Notes under the pieces: model-generated | Database searches by the model: none | Seen by the model: only the letters and a program-made list of their open reading frames with translations | What the model was told of the DNA's origin: nothing | Origin: 62-47 sp044463945 | Lineage (GTDB): Bacteria > Pseudomonadota > Alphaproteobacteria > Rhizobiales > Xanthobacteraceae | Length of the DNA stretch: 64,000 bases | NCBI GenBank assembly: GCA_044463945.1 | Contig: JBIQLW010000001.1 | Location: 124,001 to 188,000 of the forward strand | Direction: 5' to 3' | Shown here: piece by piece, positions 43,180 to 52,486 of the stretch | How positions within the stretch are numbered: the first letter of the stretch is position 1 | Layout of the letters: every line of letters starts with the position of its first letter | Made by a program: the position numbers and the translations under genes

Positions 43180-43746
43180 ATGTTCGATGCGCAATGCGAT
43201 GTCGCCGCGCTGGTCTACGAGGCGCATCAAGAGCCGGACGGCGTGCTGCGGGACTTCGTCGCCGACGTGCAGGCGGCCGGCCTGCGGCCGGTCGGCCTGA
43301 TCCAGTCCGGGCACCACAATGCCGGCGCGGTGGCGATGCCGGCGCTGATGATCCACAGCGGCGCGCGCGTCGATCTGTTTCAGGACGCCGCCGCTTACAG
43401 CCGGGGCCGCCGGCTCGATCTCGACCGGCTGACGGCGGCGCGTGCCGAGATGACGGCGGCGATCGATCGCGGCGCCGACGTGTTGATCGTCAACCGGTTC
43501 GGGCGGCAGGAGCAGCAGGGGCGGGGGCTGGCGCGGCTGATCGAGCACGCGCTCGCGGCCGATGTGCCGGTCGCGGTTCCGGTTCCCGCCTTCCGCTTCG
43601 ACGACTGGATCGCCTATGTCGAGGGTATGTGCGTCAAACTGCCGTGCGACGGCGTGGCGCTGCGCGTCTGGTGGAACGGATTGTCGCACCGCGACGGCCG
43701 TGCGCGCCGTGCCATCCAGCACAACGTCTGCGAAGTGCTCAAATAG
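43180..43746 (+). CDS. DUF2478-like protein, possible nucleotide-binding protein linked to molybdenum genes
   Basis: The ATG at 43180 with GAGG 7 bp upstream gives 188 residues. The chain has alternating strands and helices (DVLIVNRFGRQEQQGRG, then VPVPAFRFDDW) that resemble DUF2478 proteins, often encoded beside molybdate transport or ModE genes. It lies 0.8 kb from the ModE-like gene here, which supports a molybdenum-related role, but there is no direct functional motif to confirm it. Confidence 0.7.
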   Translation: MFDAQCDVAALVYEAHQEPDGVLRDFVADVQAAGLRPVGLIQSGHHNAGAVAMPALMIHSGARVDLFQDAAAYSRGRRLDLDRLTAARAEMTAAIDRGADVLIVNRFGRQEQQGRGLARLIEHALAADVPVAVPVPAFRFDDWIAYVEGMCVKLPCDGVALRVWWNGLSHRDGRARRAIQHNVCEVLK

Positions 43747-44037
43747 CCGGGAACCCATCCGCCTCGCACCGTTTCGAGTGGTTCCAGATTTATCGCGCCT
43801 GTGATTGCGCCCGCGCAGCCTCGATTCACAATGATGTGAGCCGCGCAAACTTGCTGCGACTTCAAGGCTGTAAGCGAGTGTGGCATTGCGCCGCCGCAAA
43901 ATTTGTTGCGCTGCGCTCGTGCAGCGTTACTTTTACGCAATCAAATGACGCGAAGGTTCGAATCGAAGTCGCTCCGCCGCCGTGCGGGCGCGACGCTCTC
44001 CTGATTCATGTCTGACGAACGCGAGGCAAGACTGACG
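43747..44037. other. Intergenic region before the second RND operon
   Basis: About 290 bp with no believable gene on either strand. A GGTTCGAATCG stretch near 43953 looks like a tRNA T-loop, but no cloverleaf can be built around it. The region presumably carries the promoter for the efflux operon. Confidence 0.5.
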
Positions 44038-45243
44038 ATGCGACGGAGTGTACGTTCGGGATTCGGATTACTGGTGCTGCTGGCGGTGAGCCCGGCTTTG
44101 ACGGGATGCGACGAGCCGTCTTCGGCGGTAGCCGCGCAATCGGTTGAGGAACCGGAAATCAGTTACGTCACCGTCAAGCCGAAGCCGTTCGCGATCGTCC
44201 GCGAACTGCCCGGCCGCATCGCCCCGACCCGTATCGCGGACGTGCGTCCGCAGGTGTCCGGCATCATCGTCGAACGCCTGTTCCATCAGGGCAGCGACGT
44301 CAAGGCCGGCGATCCGCTCTACAAGATCGATCCGAAGCCGTTCGAGGTCGATCTGATGGCTCAGGAGGCCGCGCTCGCCAAGGCCGAGGCCGTGCTCGAT
44401 CAAGCCAAGCGTCATGCCGACCGCATTTCGACGCTGACCCACCAGCACGTCGCCTCCGAAGCGCAATACGAAACCGCGATCGCGGCAAAGCGTCAGGCCG
44501 AGGCCGATGTCGCCGCGCGCAAGGCCGAGGTCGCCCGCGCCCGGCTCAATCTCGGCTACGCCACCATTCGCGCGCCGATCAACGGCCGCATCGGCGCGGC
44601 GCTGGTCAGCGAGGGCGCGCTGGTGGTCCCGAACGACACCACCAATCTCGCCTCGATCCAGCAGCTCGACCCGATCTATGCCGACTTCACCCAGTCGGTG
44701 AGCGACCTCAACAAGCTGCGGCGGGCGTTCGCGCGCGGCGATCTCGAGCAGATCGAGCCGGGCGCCGCAAAAATCCGCCTGATCGTCGACGACGGCACCT
44801 ATTCGCACACCGGCAAGCTGTTGTTCTCGGAAGCCAAGGTCAACGCCGAAACCGGGCAGGTGACGCTGCGCGGCGAGTTCCCCAATCCCAACGGCGAACT
44901 GCTGCCCGGCATGTATGTGCGCGTGCTGATCACCCAGGGCATCGATACCGATGCGATCGCGGTGCCGCAGCAGGCGGTGCAGCGCGGCCGCGACGGCGGC
45001 AGCGAGGTGTTCGTGGTGCGGCCGGACAACCGCGTCGCGGTGCAGGAAGTGCGCACCGGCGGCGTCCAGGGCGGCCAGTGGCTGATCACCGACGGCCTCA
45101 AGGCCGGCGACCGCGTCGTGGTCGAGGGCTTCCAGAAGTTCGCCGCCGGCGACGTGGTGAAGCCGCTGCCGTTGAGCGAGGTGGCGACCGGCTCGGTTGC
45201 ATCGGACAATATCAAGGTGACGCCGGCTACGGTCAGCGATTGA
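44038..45243 (+). CDS. RND efflux membrane fusion lipoprotein (AcrA/MexA type)
   Basis: The ATG at 44038 gives 401 residues and a lipoprotein signal with lipobox LTGC (Cys at about 24); an ATG at 44008 would only lengthen the N-terminus. The alpha-hairpin and lipoyl parts (RIAPTRIADVRPQVSGIIVE and IRAPINGRIGAALVSEGALV) are intact. It bridges the pump encoded 7 bp downstream to an outer-membrane channel. No regulator or TolC-type gene is adjacent. Confidence 0.92.
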   Translation: MRRSVRSGFGLLVLLAVSPALTGCDEPSSAVAAQSVEEPEISYVTVKPKPFAIVRELPGRIAPTRIADVRPQVSGIIVERLFHQGSDVKAGDPLYKIDPKPFEVDLMAQEAALAKAEAVLDQAKRHADRISTLTHQHVASEAQYETAIAAKRQAEADVAARKAEVARARLNLGYATIRAPINGRIGAALVSEGALVVPNDTTNLASIQQLDPIYADFTQSVSDLNKLRRAFARGDLEQIEPGAAKIRLIVDDGTYSHTGKLLFSEAKVNAETGQVTLRGEFPNPNGELLPGMYVRVLITQGIDTDAIAVPQQAVQRGRDGGSEVFVVRPDNRVAVQEVRTGGVQGGQWLITDGLKAGDRVVVEGFQKFAAGDVVKPLPLSEVATGSVASDNIKVTPATVSD

Positions 45244-45250
45244 ACCGCTG

Positions 45251-48200
45251 ATGCCGTCCTTCTTTATCGATAGGCCGATCTTTGCCTGGGTCGTCGCGCT
45301 GTTCATCTGCCTGATCGGCGCGATCTCGATCCCGTTTCTTGCGGTCGCGCAGTATCCGATCATCGCGCCGCCGTCGATCTCGGTGTCGACCAGCTATCCG
45401 GGCGCCTCGCCGGAAAACCTCTACAACAGCGTCACCCGGCTGATCGAGGAGGAACTCAACGGCGCCAACGGCATCCTGAGTTTCGAATCCACCAGCGACT
45501 CGCTGGGGCAGGTGGAAATCACCGCGTTCTTCCAGCCCGGCACCGATGTCGAGATGGCGTCGGTGGACGTGCAGAACCGCATCAAGCGCATCGAGTCGCG
45601 GCTGCCGCGCGCGGTGCTGCAACAGGGCATCCTGATCGAGGAAGCCTCCAGCGCGGTGCTGCAGATCATCACGCTCAGTTCCACCGACGGCAGCATGGAC
45701 GAGGTCGCGCTCGGCGACTTCATGGTCCGCAACGTGCTCGGCGAAGTCCGCCGCATCCCCGGCGTCGGCCGCGCCACGCTGTATTCCACCGAGCAGTCGC
45801 TGCGGATCTGGGTCGATCCGGACAAGCTGGTCGGCTTCAACCTCACCGCCGACGATGTCACCAAGGCGATCAACGCCCAGAACGCGCAGGTGGCGTCGGG
45901 CAGCGTGGGTGCCCAGCCCAGCAACCACGGACAGAAAGTCTCGGCGCTGGTGTTGGTGAAGGGCCAGCTCGGTTCGCCGGACGAGTTCGGCGACATCGTG
46001 CTGCGCGCCAATCCCGACGGCTCGACGGTGCGGTTGCGCGACGTCGCCCGCGTCGAGATCGGCGGCATGGGCTATCAGTTCACGACGCGGCTCAACGGCA
46101 AGCCGGCCGCCGGCCTGTCGGTGCTGATGTCGCCGACCGGCAACGCGCTGGCGACGGCGGCGGCGGTCGAGGCCAAGATGAAGGAACTGTCGAAGTTCTT
46201 TCCGGCCAACATCCGTTACGAGATCCCCTACAACATCACGCCGGTGGTCAAGGCGTCGATCGAGAAGGTGCTGCACACGCTGATCGAGGCGGTGGTGCTG
46301 GTCTTTCTCGTGATGTTCCTGTTCCTGCAAAACTTCCGCTACACCATCATCCCCACCATCGTGGTGCCGGTGGCGCTGCTCGGCACCTGCGCGACGCTGT
46401 TGATGTTCGGCTACTCCATCAACATGCTGACGATGTTCGGCATGGTGCTGGCGATCGGCATATTGGTGGACGACGCCATCGTCGTGGTCGAGAACGTCGA
46501 GCGCATCATGGCGGAGGAGGGGCTGCCGCCGAAGGAAGCCACCCGCAAGGCGATGTCGCAGATCACCGGCGCCATCGTCGGCATCACCACGGTGCTGGCG
46601 GCGGTGTTCGTGCCGATGGCGTTCTTCCCCGGTTCGGTCGGCATCATCTACCGCCAGTTCTCGGTCACCATGGTCGCCGCGATCGGCTTCTCGGCGCTGA
46701 TGGCGCTGTCGCTGACGCCGGCCCTGTGCGCGACGCTGCTGAAGCCGGTGAAGGCCGGACACGGTCATGCGCGGCGCGGCCTGTTCGGCCTGTTCAACCG
46801 CTCGCTGGAGCGCACGCGCAACCGCTATACCCGCGTCGTCGGCTGGTCGCTGCAACGCACCGGGCGGCTGATGGTCATCTATGCGATCCTGCTGGTCGGC
46901 CTCGGCTGGGCCTTCCTGCGGATGCCGGCGGGCTTCCTGCCGGTCGACGATCAGGGCTTCATCACCACCGACGTGCAGACGCCGGCGGACTCCTCGTTCG
47001 CGCGCACCGAGGCGGCGGTGAAGGCGGTGGAGGATTATCTCGCCAAGCGCGACGGCATCGAGGACGTCACGTTTCTCACCGGCTTCAGCTTCCTCGGCCA
47101 GGGCATGAACACCGCGCAGGCGTTCATCACGCTGAAGGACTGGTCGGAGCGCGGCAAAAAGGATTCCGCCGCCGCCATCGTCGATGACATCAACGAGCAC
47201 ATGGCCAGCCTGCGCGACGCCAGGGTCTCGGCATTGCAGCCGCCGCCGATCGACAATCTCGGCAACTCCTCGGGCTTCAGCTTCCGTTTGCAGGACCGCG
47301 GGCAGAAGGGGTACGTCGCGCTGCGCGACGCCGCCAACAAGCTGGTGGCCGACGCCAATGCCAGCCCGGTGCTTCAGAAGGTCTATGTCGAGGGCCTGCC
47401 GGAGGCGCCGATCGTCCACCTCAACATCGACCGCGAGAAGGCCAGCGCCTTCGGCATCACCTTCGAGGACATCAACAATACGATTTCGACCAACCTCGGC
47501 TCGGCCTACATCAACGACTTCCCCAATCGCGGCCGGATGCAGCGCGTCATCGTGCAGGCGGATTCGCCGGACCGCATGAACGCCGACGACATCCTCAACT
47601 ATAGCGTCAAGAACAGCCGCGGGCAGGTGGTGCCGCTGTCGTCGTTCGCCACCGTCGAGTGGTCGCGCGGCCCGACCCAGATCGTCGGCTTCAACTACTA
47701 TCCGTCGGTGCGCATCAGCGGCGAGGCGAGGGCGGGCTTCACCTCGGGCGATGCCATCGCCGAGATGGAGCGGCTGGCGGACCTGCTGCCGCGCGGCTTC
47801 GGCTACGAATGGACCGGCCAGTCGTTGCAGGAGAAGCTGTCGGGCTCGCAGGCGCCGTTCCTGCTGGCGCTGTCGGTGCTGGTGGTGTTCCTCTGCCTCG
47901 CGGCGCTGTATGAGAGCTGGACCATTCCGCTGGCGGTGCTGCTGACCATCCCGCTCGGCATGGTCGGCGCGGTGATCGCCTCGACGCTGCGCGACTTGCC
48001 GAACGGCGTCTATTTCACGGTCGGGCTGGTCACGATCATCGGGCTCGCGGCCAAGGACGCCATCCTCATCATCGAGTTCGCCAAGGATTTGCGCGCCGAG
48101 GGCAAGTCGCTGATCGCGGCGACGCTGGAGGCGTGTCAGTTGCGCTTCCGCCCCATCGTGATGACGGGCCTCGCCTTCGTCTGCGGCGTGCTGCCGATGG

Positions 48201-48430
48201 TGGTGGCGAGCGGCGCCGGCGCGCAGAGCCAGCAGGCGCTCGGCACCGGCGTGATGGGCGGCATGATCGCTGTCGTCGTTCTGGCGCTGTTGCTGGTGCC
48301 GGTGTTCTTCGTCACCGTGCAGCGGCTGTTCTCGCGCGCCGCGCGCGAGGAGGCGCGGGCGCGGCTGGCGAAGCCGGTGGACGAGGTCAGCGGGCCCCCG
48401 GCGCCGCCGCAGGGCTCGATGGCGGGCTGA
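45251..48430 (+). CDS. RND efflux pump inner-membrane transporter (HAE-1, AcrB type)
   Basis: 1059 residues, full length. FFIDRPIFAWVVALF at the N-terminus and LVDDAIVVVENVERI with D407 and D408 (same positions as E. coli AcrB) show an active proton-driven drug exporter. Compared with the pump at 10948-14094 it is a different branch (FLAVAQYPIIAPP as in AcrB, versus MexF-like). It lies 7 bp after the membrane fusion gene and is intact, so it may cover for the damaged first system. Confidence 0.95.
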   Translation: MPSFFIDRPIFAWVVALFICLIGAISIPFLAVAQYPIIAPPSISVSTSYPGASPENLYNSVTRLIEEELNGANGILSFESTSDSLGQVEITAFFQPGTDVEMASVDVQNRIKRIESRLPRAVLQQGILIEEASSAVLQIITLSSTDGSMDEVALGDFMVRNVLGEVRRIPGVGRATLYSTEQSLRIWVDPDKLVGFNLTADDVTKAINAQNAQVASGSVGAQPSNHGQKVSALVLVKGQLGSPDEFGDIVLRANPDGSTVRLRDVARVEIGGMGYQFTTRLNGKPAAGLSVLMSPTGNALATAAAVEAKMKELSKFFPANIRYEIPYNITPVVKASIEKVLHTLIEAVVLVFLVMFLFLQNFRYTIIPTIVVPVALLGTCATLLMFGYSINMLTMFGMVLAIGILVDDAIVVVENVERIMAEEGLPPKEATRKAMSQITGAIVGITTVLAAVFVPMAFFPGSVGIIYRQFSVTMVAAIGFSALMALSLTPALCATLLKPVKAGHGHARRGLFGLFNRSLERTRNRYTRVVGWSLQRTGRLMVIYAILLVGLGWAFLRMPAGFLPVDDQGFITTDVQTPADSSFARTEAAVKAVEDYLAKRDGIEDVTFLTGFSFLGQGMNTAQAFITLKDWSERGKKDSAAAIVDDINEHMASLRDARVSALQPPPIDNLGNSSGFSFRLQDRGQKGYVALRDAANKLVADANASPVLQKVYVEGLPEAPIVHLNIDREKASAFGITFEDINNTISTNLGSAYINDFPNRGRMQRVIVQADSPDRMNADDILNYSVKNSRGQVVPLSSFATVEWSRGPTQIVGFNYYPSVRISGEARAGFTSGDAIAEMERLADLLPRGFGYEWTGQSLQEKLSGSQAPFLLALSVLVVFLCLAALYESWTIPLAVLLTIPLGMVGAVIASTLRDLPNGVYFTVGLVTIIGLAAKDAILIIEFAKDLRAEGKSLIAATLEACQLRFRPIVMTGLAFVCGVLPMVVASGAGAQSQQALGTGVMGGMIAVVVLALLLVPVFFVTVQRLFSRAAREEARARLAKPVDEVSGPPAPPQGSMAG

Positions 48431-48502
48431 ACGCGGCGCATTTGCGGATCAGTCCGGAGGCACAGGCTCTCGCGAGGACGCCCGCGCCCTCACCTCAGCT
48501 TA

Positions 48503-48979
48503 TCACGCTCTCGACTCGGCCACCGCAAGCAGGTCCAGAATGTCTTCCGGAAAGACCGGCTCGGCGGGCCGGAGGAGTTCGGCGCGCGACCACCAACGAT
48601 GGTCGGCCATCACCTCGCGTTCAAGCTCGGTCCACTGCGCATTGGAAACGACATGGTAGCCGGTTTTCACCAGAAAGAACCGTTCATCGGCGATCACGCG
48701 CTCGCCGCTGATCAGTTCGAGAACAAACCGGCGCTGCGCGATTTCCGGGCCGACGCTGGCGACGCGCAGGCCCGTCTCCTCCCATAATTCCCGGATCGCC
48801 GCCTGTTCGAAGGTCTCGCCGTCGTCGACGGCTCCGCCCGGCGTCGCCCAATAGGCTCTGTCCGTGAACGCGCTGTCCTTGTACGCGAAGCGAAACAGCA
48901 ACAAGCGCTCGTCGGGGTCGAGCAGCAGCAGCCGCGCAGCCGGACGCGGACGTAAGCCGCCGTGCGATATCGCGCTCAC
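48503..48979 (-). CDS. Nudix hydrolase
   Basis: 158 residues with a complete Nudix box, GAVDDGETFEQAAIRELWEETGL minus its outer residues (about 48-70; Gx5Ex7REUxEExGU pattern). It cleaves a nucleoside diphosphate linked to another group; which one cannot be told. Its start overlaps the stop of the YebC gene upstream by four bases. Confidence 0.9.
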   Translation of the reverse strand: MSAISHGGLRPRPAARLLLLDPDERLLLFRFAYKDSAFTDRAYWATPGGAVDDGETFEQAAIRELWEETGLRVASVGPEIAQRRFVLELISGERVIADERFFLVKTGYHVVSNAQWTELEREVMADHRWWSRAELLRPAEPVFPEDILDLLAVAESRA

Positions 48980-49722
48980 CCGCCGAGCTTCTCCATCAGC
49001 GCGTCCGATACCTCGAAGTTGGCATAGACGTTCTGCACGTCGTCGTGCTCGTTGAGCTGGTCGATCAGCTTCAACAGCTTCTCGCCGATCTCGTCGTCCA
49101 CCGCCACCGTGTTCTGCGGCTTCCAGATCAGCGCCACCTTGCGCGCCTCGCCGAACCGGCCTTCCAGCGCCTTCGCCACCTCGCGGAAGGTCTCCTGCGA
49201 GGCATAGACCTCGTGGCCGCCCTCGCCCGACACCACGTCGTCGGCGCCGGCCTCGATCGCGGCTTCCAGCATGTCGTCGGCCGACGCCTTGTCGGCGTCG
49301 TATTCGATCACGCCGAGCCGATCGAACATGAACGACACCGAGCCGGTTTCGCCGAGGTTGCCGCCCGACTTGGTGAAGTAGGAACGGATGTCGGAGGCGG
49401 CGCGGTTGCGGTTGTCGGTCAGGACTTCGAGGATGACGGCGACGCCGCCGGGGCCGTAGCCCTCGTAGCGCAGTTCGTCATAGTTTTCCGCGTCGTTGCC
49501 GCTGGCCTTCTTGATGGCGCGCTCGATGTTGTCCTTGGGCATGTTTTCCGCGCGCGCCGCCAGCACCGCCGCGCGCAGCCGCGGATTCATCGCCGGATCG
49601 GGCGTGCCGAGCTTGGCCGCGACGGTGATTTCCCGCGCCAGTTTGCTGAACAGCTTCGACTTCTGGGCGTCCTGGCGGCCCTTGCGGTGCATGATGTTCT
49701 TGAACTGGGAATGCCCGGCCAT
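48976..49722 (-). CDS. yebC: YebC/PmpR-family regulatory or translation factor
   Basis: 248 residues beginning MAGHSQFKNIMHRKGRQD, the hallmark of YebC (normally MAGHSKWANIKHRK), with ENMPKDNIERAIKKA, and EGYGPGGVAV near 90. These proteins act as transcriptional regulators and, in recent work, help ribosomes translate proline stretches. In many alphaproteobacteria it lies near ruvC; here the ruv genes are 14 kb away. Confidence 0.95.
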   Translation of the reverse strand: MAGHSQFKNIMHRKGRQDAQKSKLFSKLAREITVAAKLGTPDPAMNPRLRAAVLAARAENMPKDNIERAIKKASGNDAENYDELRYEGYGPGGVAVILEVLTDNRNRAASDIRSYFTKSGGNLGETGSVSFMFDRLGVIEYDADKASADDMLEAAIEAGADDVVSGEGGHEVYASQETFREVAKALEGRFGEARKVALIWKPQNTVAVDDEIGEKLLKLIDQLNEHDDVQNVYANFEVSDALMEKLGG

Positions 49723-49965
49723 GCAGAAGATGCTCCTTGATCCTGTCGCGAAACCGCCTGTTCGGCAGAGGGCGAACGGCGCTTTCGAACACCCCGCGCG
49801 CCCGGCGGAATCGCCGCCGGTGACGCCTGCCCAGGGCGCGGCTTATAAGCCCGGCACGGTCAAATTCAAGGCGGCTGAAGGGTTTTGGCGCGAGCGGCGG
49901 CGGTTTCGCCCCGGTTTCCCGCCGGCTGGCGGGGCGGGCGAAGGGGATGATGCTCCCCGATGGCC

Positions 49966-50784
49966 CTACCAGAACGACGGCACCGCCGGCTCCAGCCGTC
50001 CGCCGACCCTGACCGGCGCGACCTTGACGGCGAGCCCGGTCGAGTCGTCGGTTTCCACCGCGACGCCGCACATGGTGCCGACGCCGGTGGCCGGCTCGAA
50101 ACGGCCGCCGGGAATGCCGGTGGTGAAGCGCCGCAGCGGCTCGTCCTTCTGCATCCCGATGACGGAATCATAATCGCCGGTCATGCCGGCGTCGGTGATA
50201 TAGGCGGTGCCGCCGGGCAGGATCTGATGATCGGCGGTCGGGACGTGGGTGTGGGTGCCGACCACCAGGCTGACGCGGCCGTCGCAGAAATATCCCGCGC
50301 CGAGCTTCTCGCTGGTGGCCTCGCAGTGGAAATCGACGACGATGGCGTCGGCGGCCTGCCGCAGCGGGCAGGCTTCGATCTCGCGGTCGAGCGGGCCGAA
50401 CGGGTCGTCCACCGGCTCCATGAACAGGCGGCCCAGCGCGTTGATGACCAGCGCGCGCTTGCCGGTCCTGGTGTCGACCAGCGCGGTGCCGCGCCCCGGC
50501 GTGCCGGGCATGTAGTTGAGCGGGCGGATCAGACGCGGCGCGCGCTCGATGAAGACCAGCGCTTCTTTCCTGCTCCAGGTGTGGTTGCCGAGCGTCACCA
50601 CGTCGGCGCCGGCTTCGATGAACTCGTGATAGATGTCCTCGGTGATGCCGAAGCCGCCGGCGGCGTTTTCGCCGTTGACGACGGTGAGATCGATTGTCCA
50701 GTCGGCGATGGCTTTGGGAAGATGCTCGGCGATCGCGTCACGGCCGGACCGGCCGACCACATCGCCGATGAACAGGATGCGCAA
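49966..50784 (-). CDS. YmdB-like metallophosphoesterase (TIGR00282 type)
   Basis: 272 residues starting with TTG at 50784, chosen because GGAG lies 9 bp upstream and the next residues, RILFIGDVVGRSGRDA, are the family start; the longer frame into the fau gene is spurious. VVNGENAAGGFG and LGNHTWS carry metal ligands, and VVGTHTHVPTAD completes the site. Family members are 2',3'-cyclic phosphodiesterases that influence RNA decay and biofilm. It lies just downstream of the folate cyclo-ligase gene, 5 bp apart. Confidence 0.93.
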   Translation of the reverse strand: MRILFIGDVVGRSGRDAIAEHLPKAIADWTIDLTVVNGENAAGGFGITEDIYHEFIEAGADVVTLGNHTWSRKEALVFIERAPRLIRPLNYMPGTPGRGTALVDTRTGKRALVINALGRLFMEPVDDPFGPLDREIEACPLRQAADAIVVDFHCEATSEKLGAGYFCDGRVSLVVGTHTHVPTADHQILPGGTAYITDAGMTGDYDSVIGMQKDEPLRRFTTGIPGGRFEPATGVGTMCGVAVETDDSTGLAVKVAPVRVGGRLEPAVPSFW

Positions 50785-50789
50785 TTGAA

Positions 50790-51374
50790 CTAGCTCCGCA
50801 GGTCGATGGCCTCGACGTCGGTGAGAATGACATCGATGATTGCATCGTGGGGCGATGCCGGAACAGTTTCGACCTCCTGCACGGCAAAAGCAACTCCGGC
50901 CGCCACGATTGGCCGCGCCGCGCGCAAGCCCGCGAGGGTGCGGTCGTAATAGCCGCCGCCGTAGCCGATGCGGTGGCCGCGGCGGTCGAAGGCGGCGAGC
51001 GGCGTCAGCACGATATCGGGCACGACCTCCGGTGCGGCGCTGTCCGGGTGACGGGTGCCGTAGGGGCCATCGATCAGTGCGTCGCCGTCGCGCCACGCGC
51101 GAAAGATCAGCGGCGCGGCGCGTGTGGCGACGACGGGCAGGGCGATCCGCGCGCCGCGCTCCGCCAGCCGCCGCATCAGCGGCAGCGGGTCGGCCTCGTT
51201 GCGCATCGGCATGTAGCCGGCGACCACCGTGCCCGGCGCGATGGCGAAGATATCGGCGTAAGCCGCGAACCGTTGCGCGGCGGCCTCGCGCGTCAGCGCG
51301 CTCAGGGCGTCGCGCCGCGACAGCGCGGTGGTGCGAAGCTGGTCTTTCGATAGCTTTGGAGTGGTTACCGTCAT
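50790..51374 (-). CDS. fau: 5-formyltetrahydrofolate cyclo-ligase
   Basis: The ATG at 51374 gives 194 residues; an ATG at 51398 lies inside a dispersed repeat and is less likely. The C-terminal signature GHRIGYGGGYYDRTLA (about 130-146) binds ATP and substrate. It converts 5-formyl-THF to methenyl-THF. The neighbouring 6S RNA and zapA are the conserved ssrS/fau/zapA arrangement seen across proteobacteria. Confidence 0.92.
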   Translation of the reverse strand: MTVTTPKLSKDQLRTTALSRRDALSALTREAAAQRFAAYADIFAIAPGTVVAGYMPMRNEADPLPLMRRLAERGARIALPVVATRAAPLIFRAWRDGDALIDGPYGTRHPDSAAPEVVPDIVLTPLAAFDRRGHRIGYGGGYYDRTLAGLRAARPIVAAGVAFAVQEVETVPASPHDAIIDVILTDVEAIDLRS

Positions 51375-51390
51375 CGGGCACTCACTGGTG

Positions 51391-51496
51391 GTCATCATCC
51401 GCGAAGGCGGATGATCCAGTAATCGCTAACGTATCGGTTAGATAATCGATTGCGCGGAATACTGGATGCCCGCCTGCGCGGGCAGGACGGCAAGGT
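51391..51496. repeat. Bipartite palindromic intergenic repeat, diverged copy
   Basis: Left hairpin ATCATCCGCGAAGGCGGATGAT, then ATCCAGTA, a spacer, TACTGGAT, and a right hairpin CCCGCCTGCGCGGG. The order is the same as in the two better copies at 56001 and 61464, but the right hairpin differs. It fills the gap between fau and the 6S RNA. Confidence 0.7.
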
Positions 51497-51509
51497 ATCC
51501 AACACCTAC

Positions 51510-51661
51510 AGGACGGAAAAGAGTAATAAGGTGCGAAGCCGCAATCGCCGTTGGAGCGCTCGATCCCGGAGTTCCCTACGAAAGTAGGTGGGCACCATAT
51601 GTCCGGGTCCACGGACCCGGTCAGGGACAGTTCCCTTAAGGATCGATAAGGCCCCGGGGAT
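51510..51661 (-). ncRNA. ssrS: 6S RNA
   Basis: On the minus strand the sequence starts with a CCCCGGGGCC stretch, contains CCTTAAGGGAACTGTCCCTG and a strong hairpin CCGGGTCCGTGGACCCGG (about 51603-51620), then CCCACCTACTTTCGTAGG, and ends with GCACCTTATTACTCTTTT. This resembles alphaproteobacterial 6S RNAs, and its place between zapA and fau is the classical one. 6S RNA mimics an open promoter and traps housekeeping RNA polymerase in stationary phase. The ends are approximate (a few bases either way). A minus-strand frame running through it is not a gene. Confidence 0.78.
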
Positions 51662-51764
51662 GTATGGCTCCTGACGCGCGTCACAGCCTCGCAAGTCGCA
51701 ATGTAGTCGTGGCGGGGCGCGAATGCCAGCGGCATGGCGGGGGCTGCCATCCCGAGACGCAAGC

Positions 51765-52148
51765 TCACCCGATGGCGATGCCGTTGCCCACCGTGCGGTT
51801 GAGGACCTGCGTCGTCTTCTCGATGCGCTCGGCCGCGGCGTTGAGCGCCGCCGAAACCGCGTACTGCGTCGCGCGGTTGCGCTCGGCGGCGGCGACGCGG
51901 ACGTCGCGCAGCGAGTCGACCTCGTCTTCAAGCGCGCGCACGCGCTCGCGGGTGTCAAGCAGTTCGTCGGCCACCATCAGCGCCGCCATCACGGTGAGCC
52001 GCGCGTCGCCGATCTCGCCGAACTTGCCGCGCAGTTCGACGATGCGCGCCTCGAAATCCTCGGCGAGCCCGAGCAGCCGCTGCTCCTGTCCGTCCTCGCA
52101 GGCCATGCGGTACTGGCGGCCGTTGATGGTGACGTTGATGTGGTTCAT
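51765..52148 (-). CDS. zapA: Cell division protein ZapA
   Basis: 127 residues starting MNHINVTINGRQYRMACEDG, the ZapA signature, with a C-terminal coiled coil (about 70-110). It binds FtsZ filaments and helps the division ring to form. It overlaps by four bases the coiled-coil gene upstream (ATGA). Confidence 0.93.
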   Translation of the reverse strand: MNHINVTINGRQYRMACEDGQEQRLLGLAEDFEARIVELRGKFGEIGDARLTVMAALMVADELLDTRERVRALEDEVDSLRDVRVAAAERNRATQYAVSAALNAAAERIEKTTQVLNRTVGNGIAIG

Positions 52149-52486
52149 CGCCCGTCCTCCCCTTGCTCCGGCTCCAGGATGGTGCGGATGGTATCGATCG
52201 CCGCGTCGAGCCGCTCCGCGATCTCGCGGTTGGCGCGCTCCAGCTTGCGCGAGCGGACCAGCGTGTTGTCGAGTTCGTCGGCCAGCCGCGAGCGGTCGGC
52301 TCCCAGCGCCTGAATGCGGTTGGCCAGTTCGTCCTCGTCGCGGTCGGCGTCGCGCCGCCGCTCGACGGCGCTCTCCAGGGCATCCAGCGCGGCAACCAGC
52401 CGGCGCGTGGCGCGTTCGATTTCCGCCGATCCGCCGGCGCTTGCGGCGGGCTCGTCATGGCCGGAGGGAGGAGGCCGATTGGTCAT
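52145..52486 (-). CDS. Small coiled-coil protein (DUF4164-like), next to ZapA
   Basis: The ATG at 52486 with AAGGTGG upstream gives 113 residues, mostly one long helix rich in charged residues (RDADRDEDELANRIQALGAD, then RSRLADELDN). Proteins of this kind stand upstream of zapA in many alphaproteobacteria and are coupled to it here, which suggests a division-related partner; function is not established. Confidence 0.78.
   Translation of the reverse strand: MTNRPPPSGHDEPAASAGGSAEIERATRRLVAALDALESAVERRRDADRDEDELANRIQALGADRSRLADELDNTLVRSRKLERANREIAERLDAAIDTIRTILEPEQGEDGR

Noticed and set aside
43940..43975. GGTTCGAATCG, like a tRNA T-arm
   Set aside because: No acceptor, D-arm or anticodon stem can be drawn around it.
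45233..47419. Minus-strand frame of 728 codons opposite the second RND pump
   Set aside because: Rich in Arg, His and Asp with no fold pattern; a shadow of the pump gene.
51382..51768. Minus-strand frame of 128 codons between fau and zapA
   Set aside because: It runs through the 6S RNA and a repeat and has no family resemblance.
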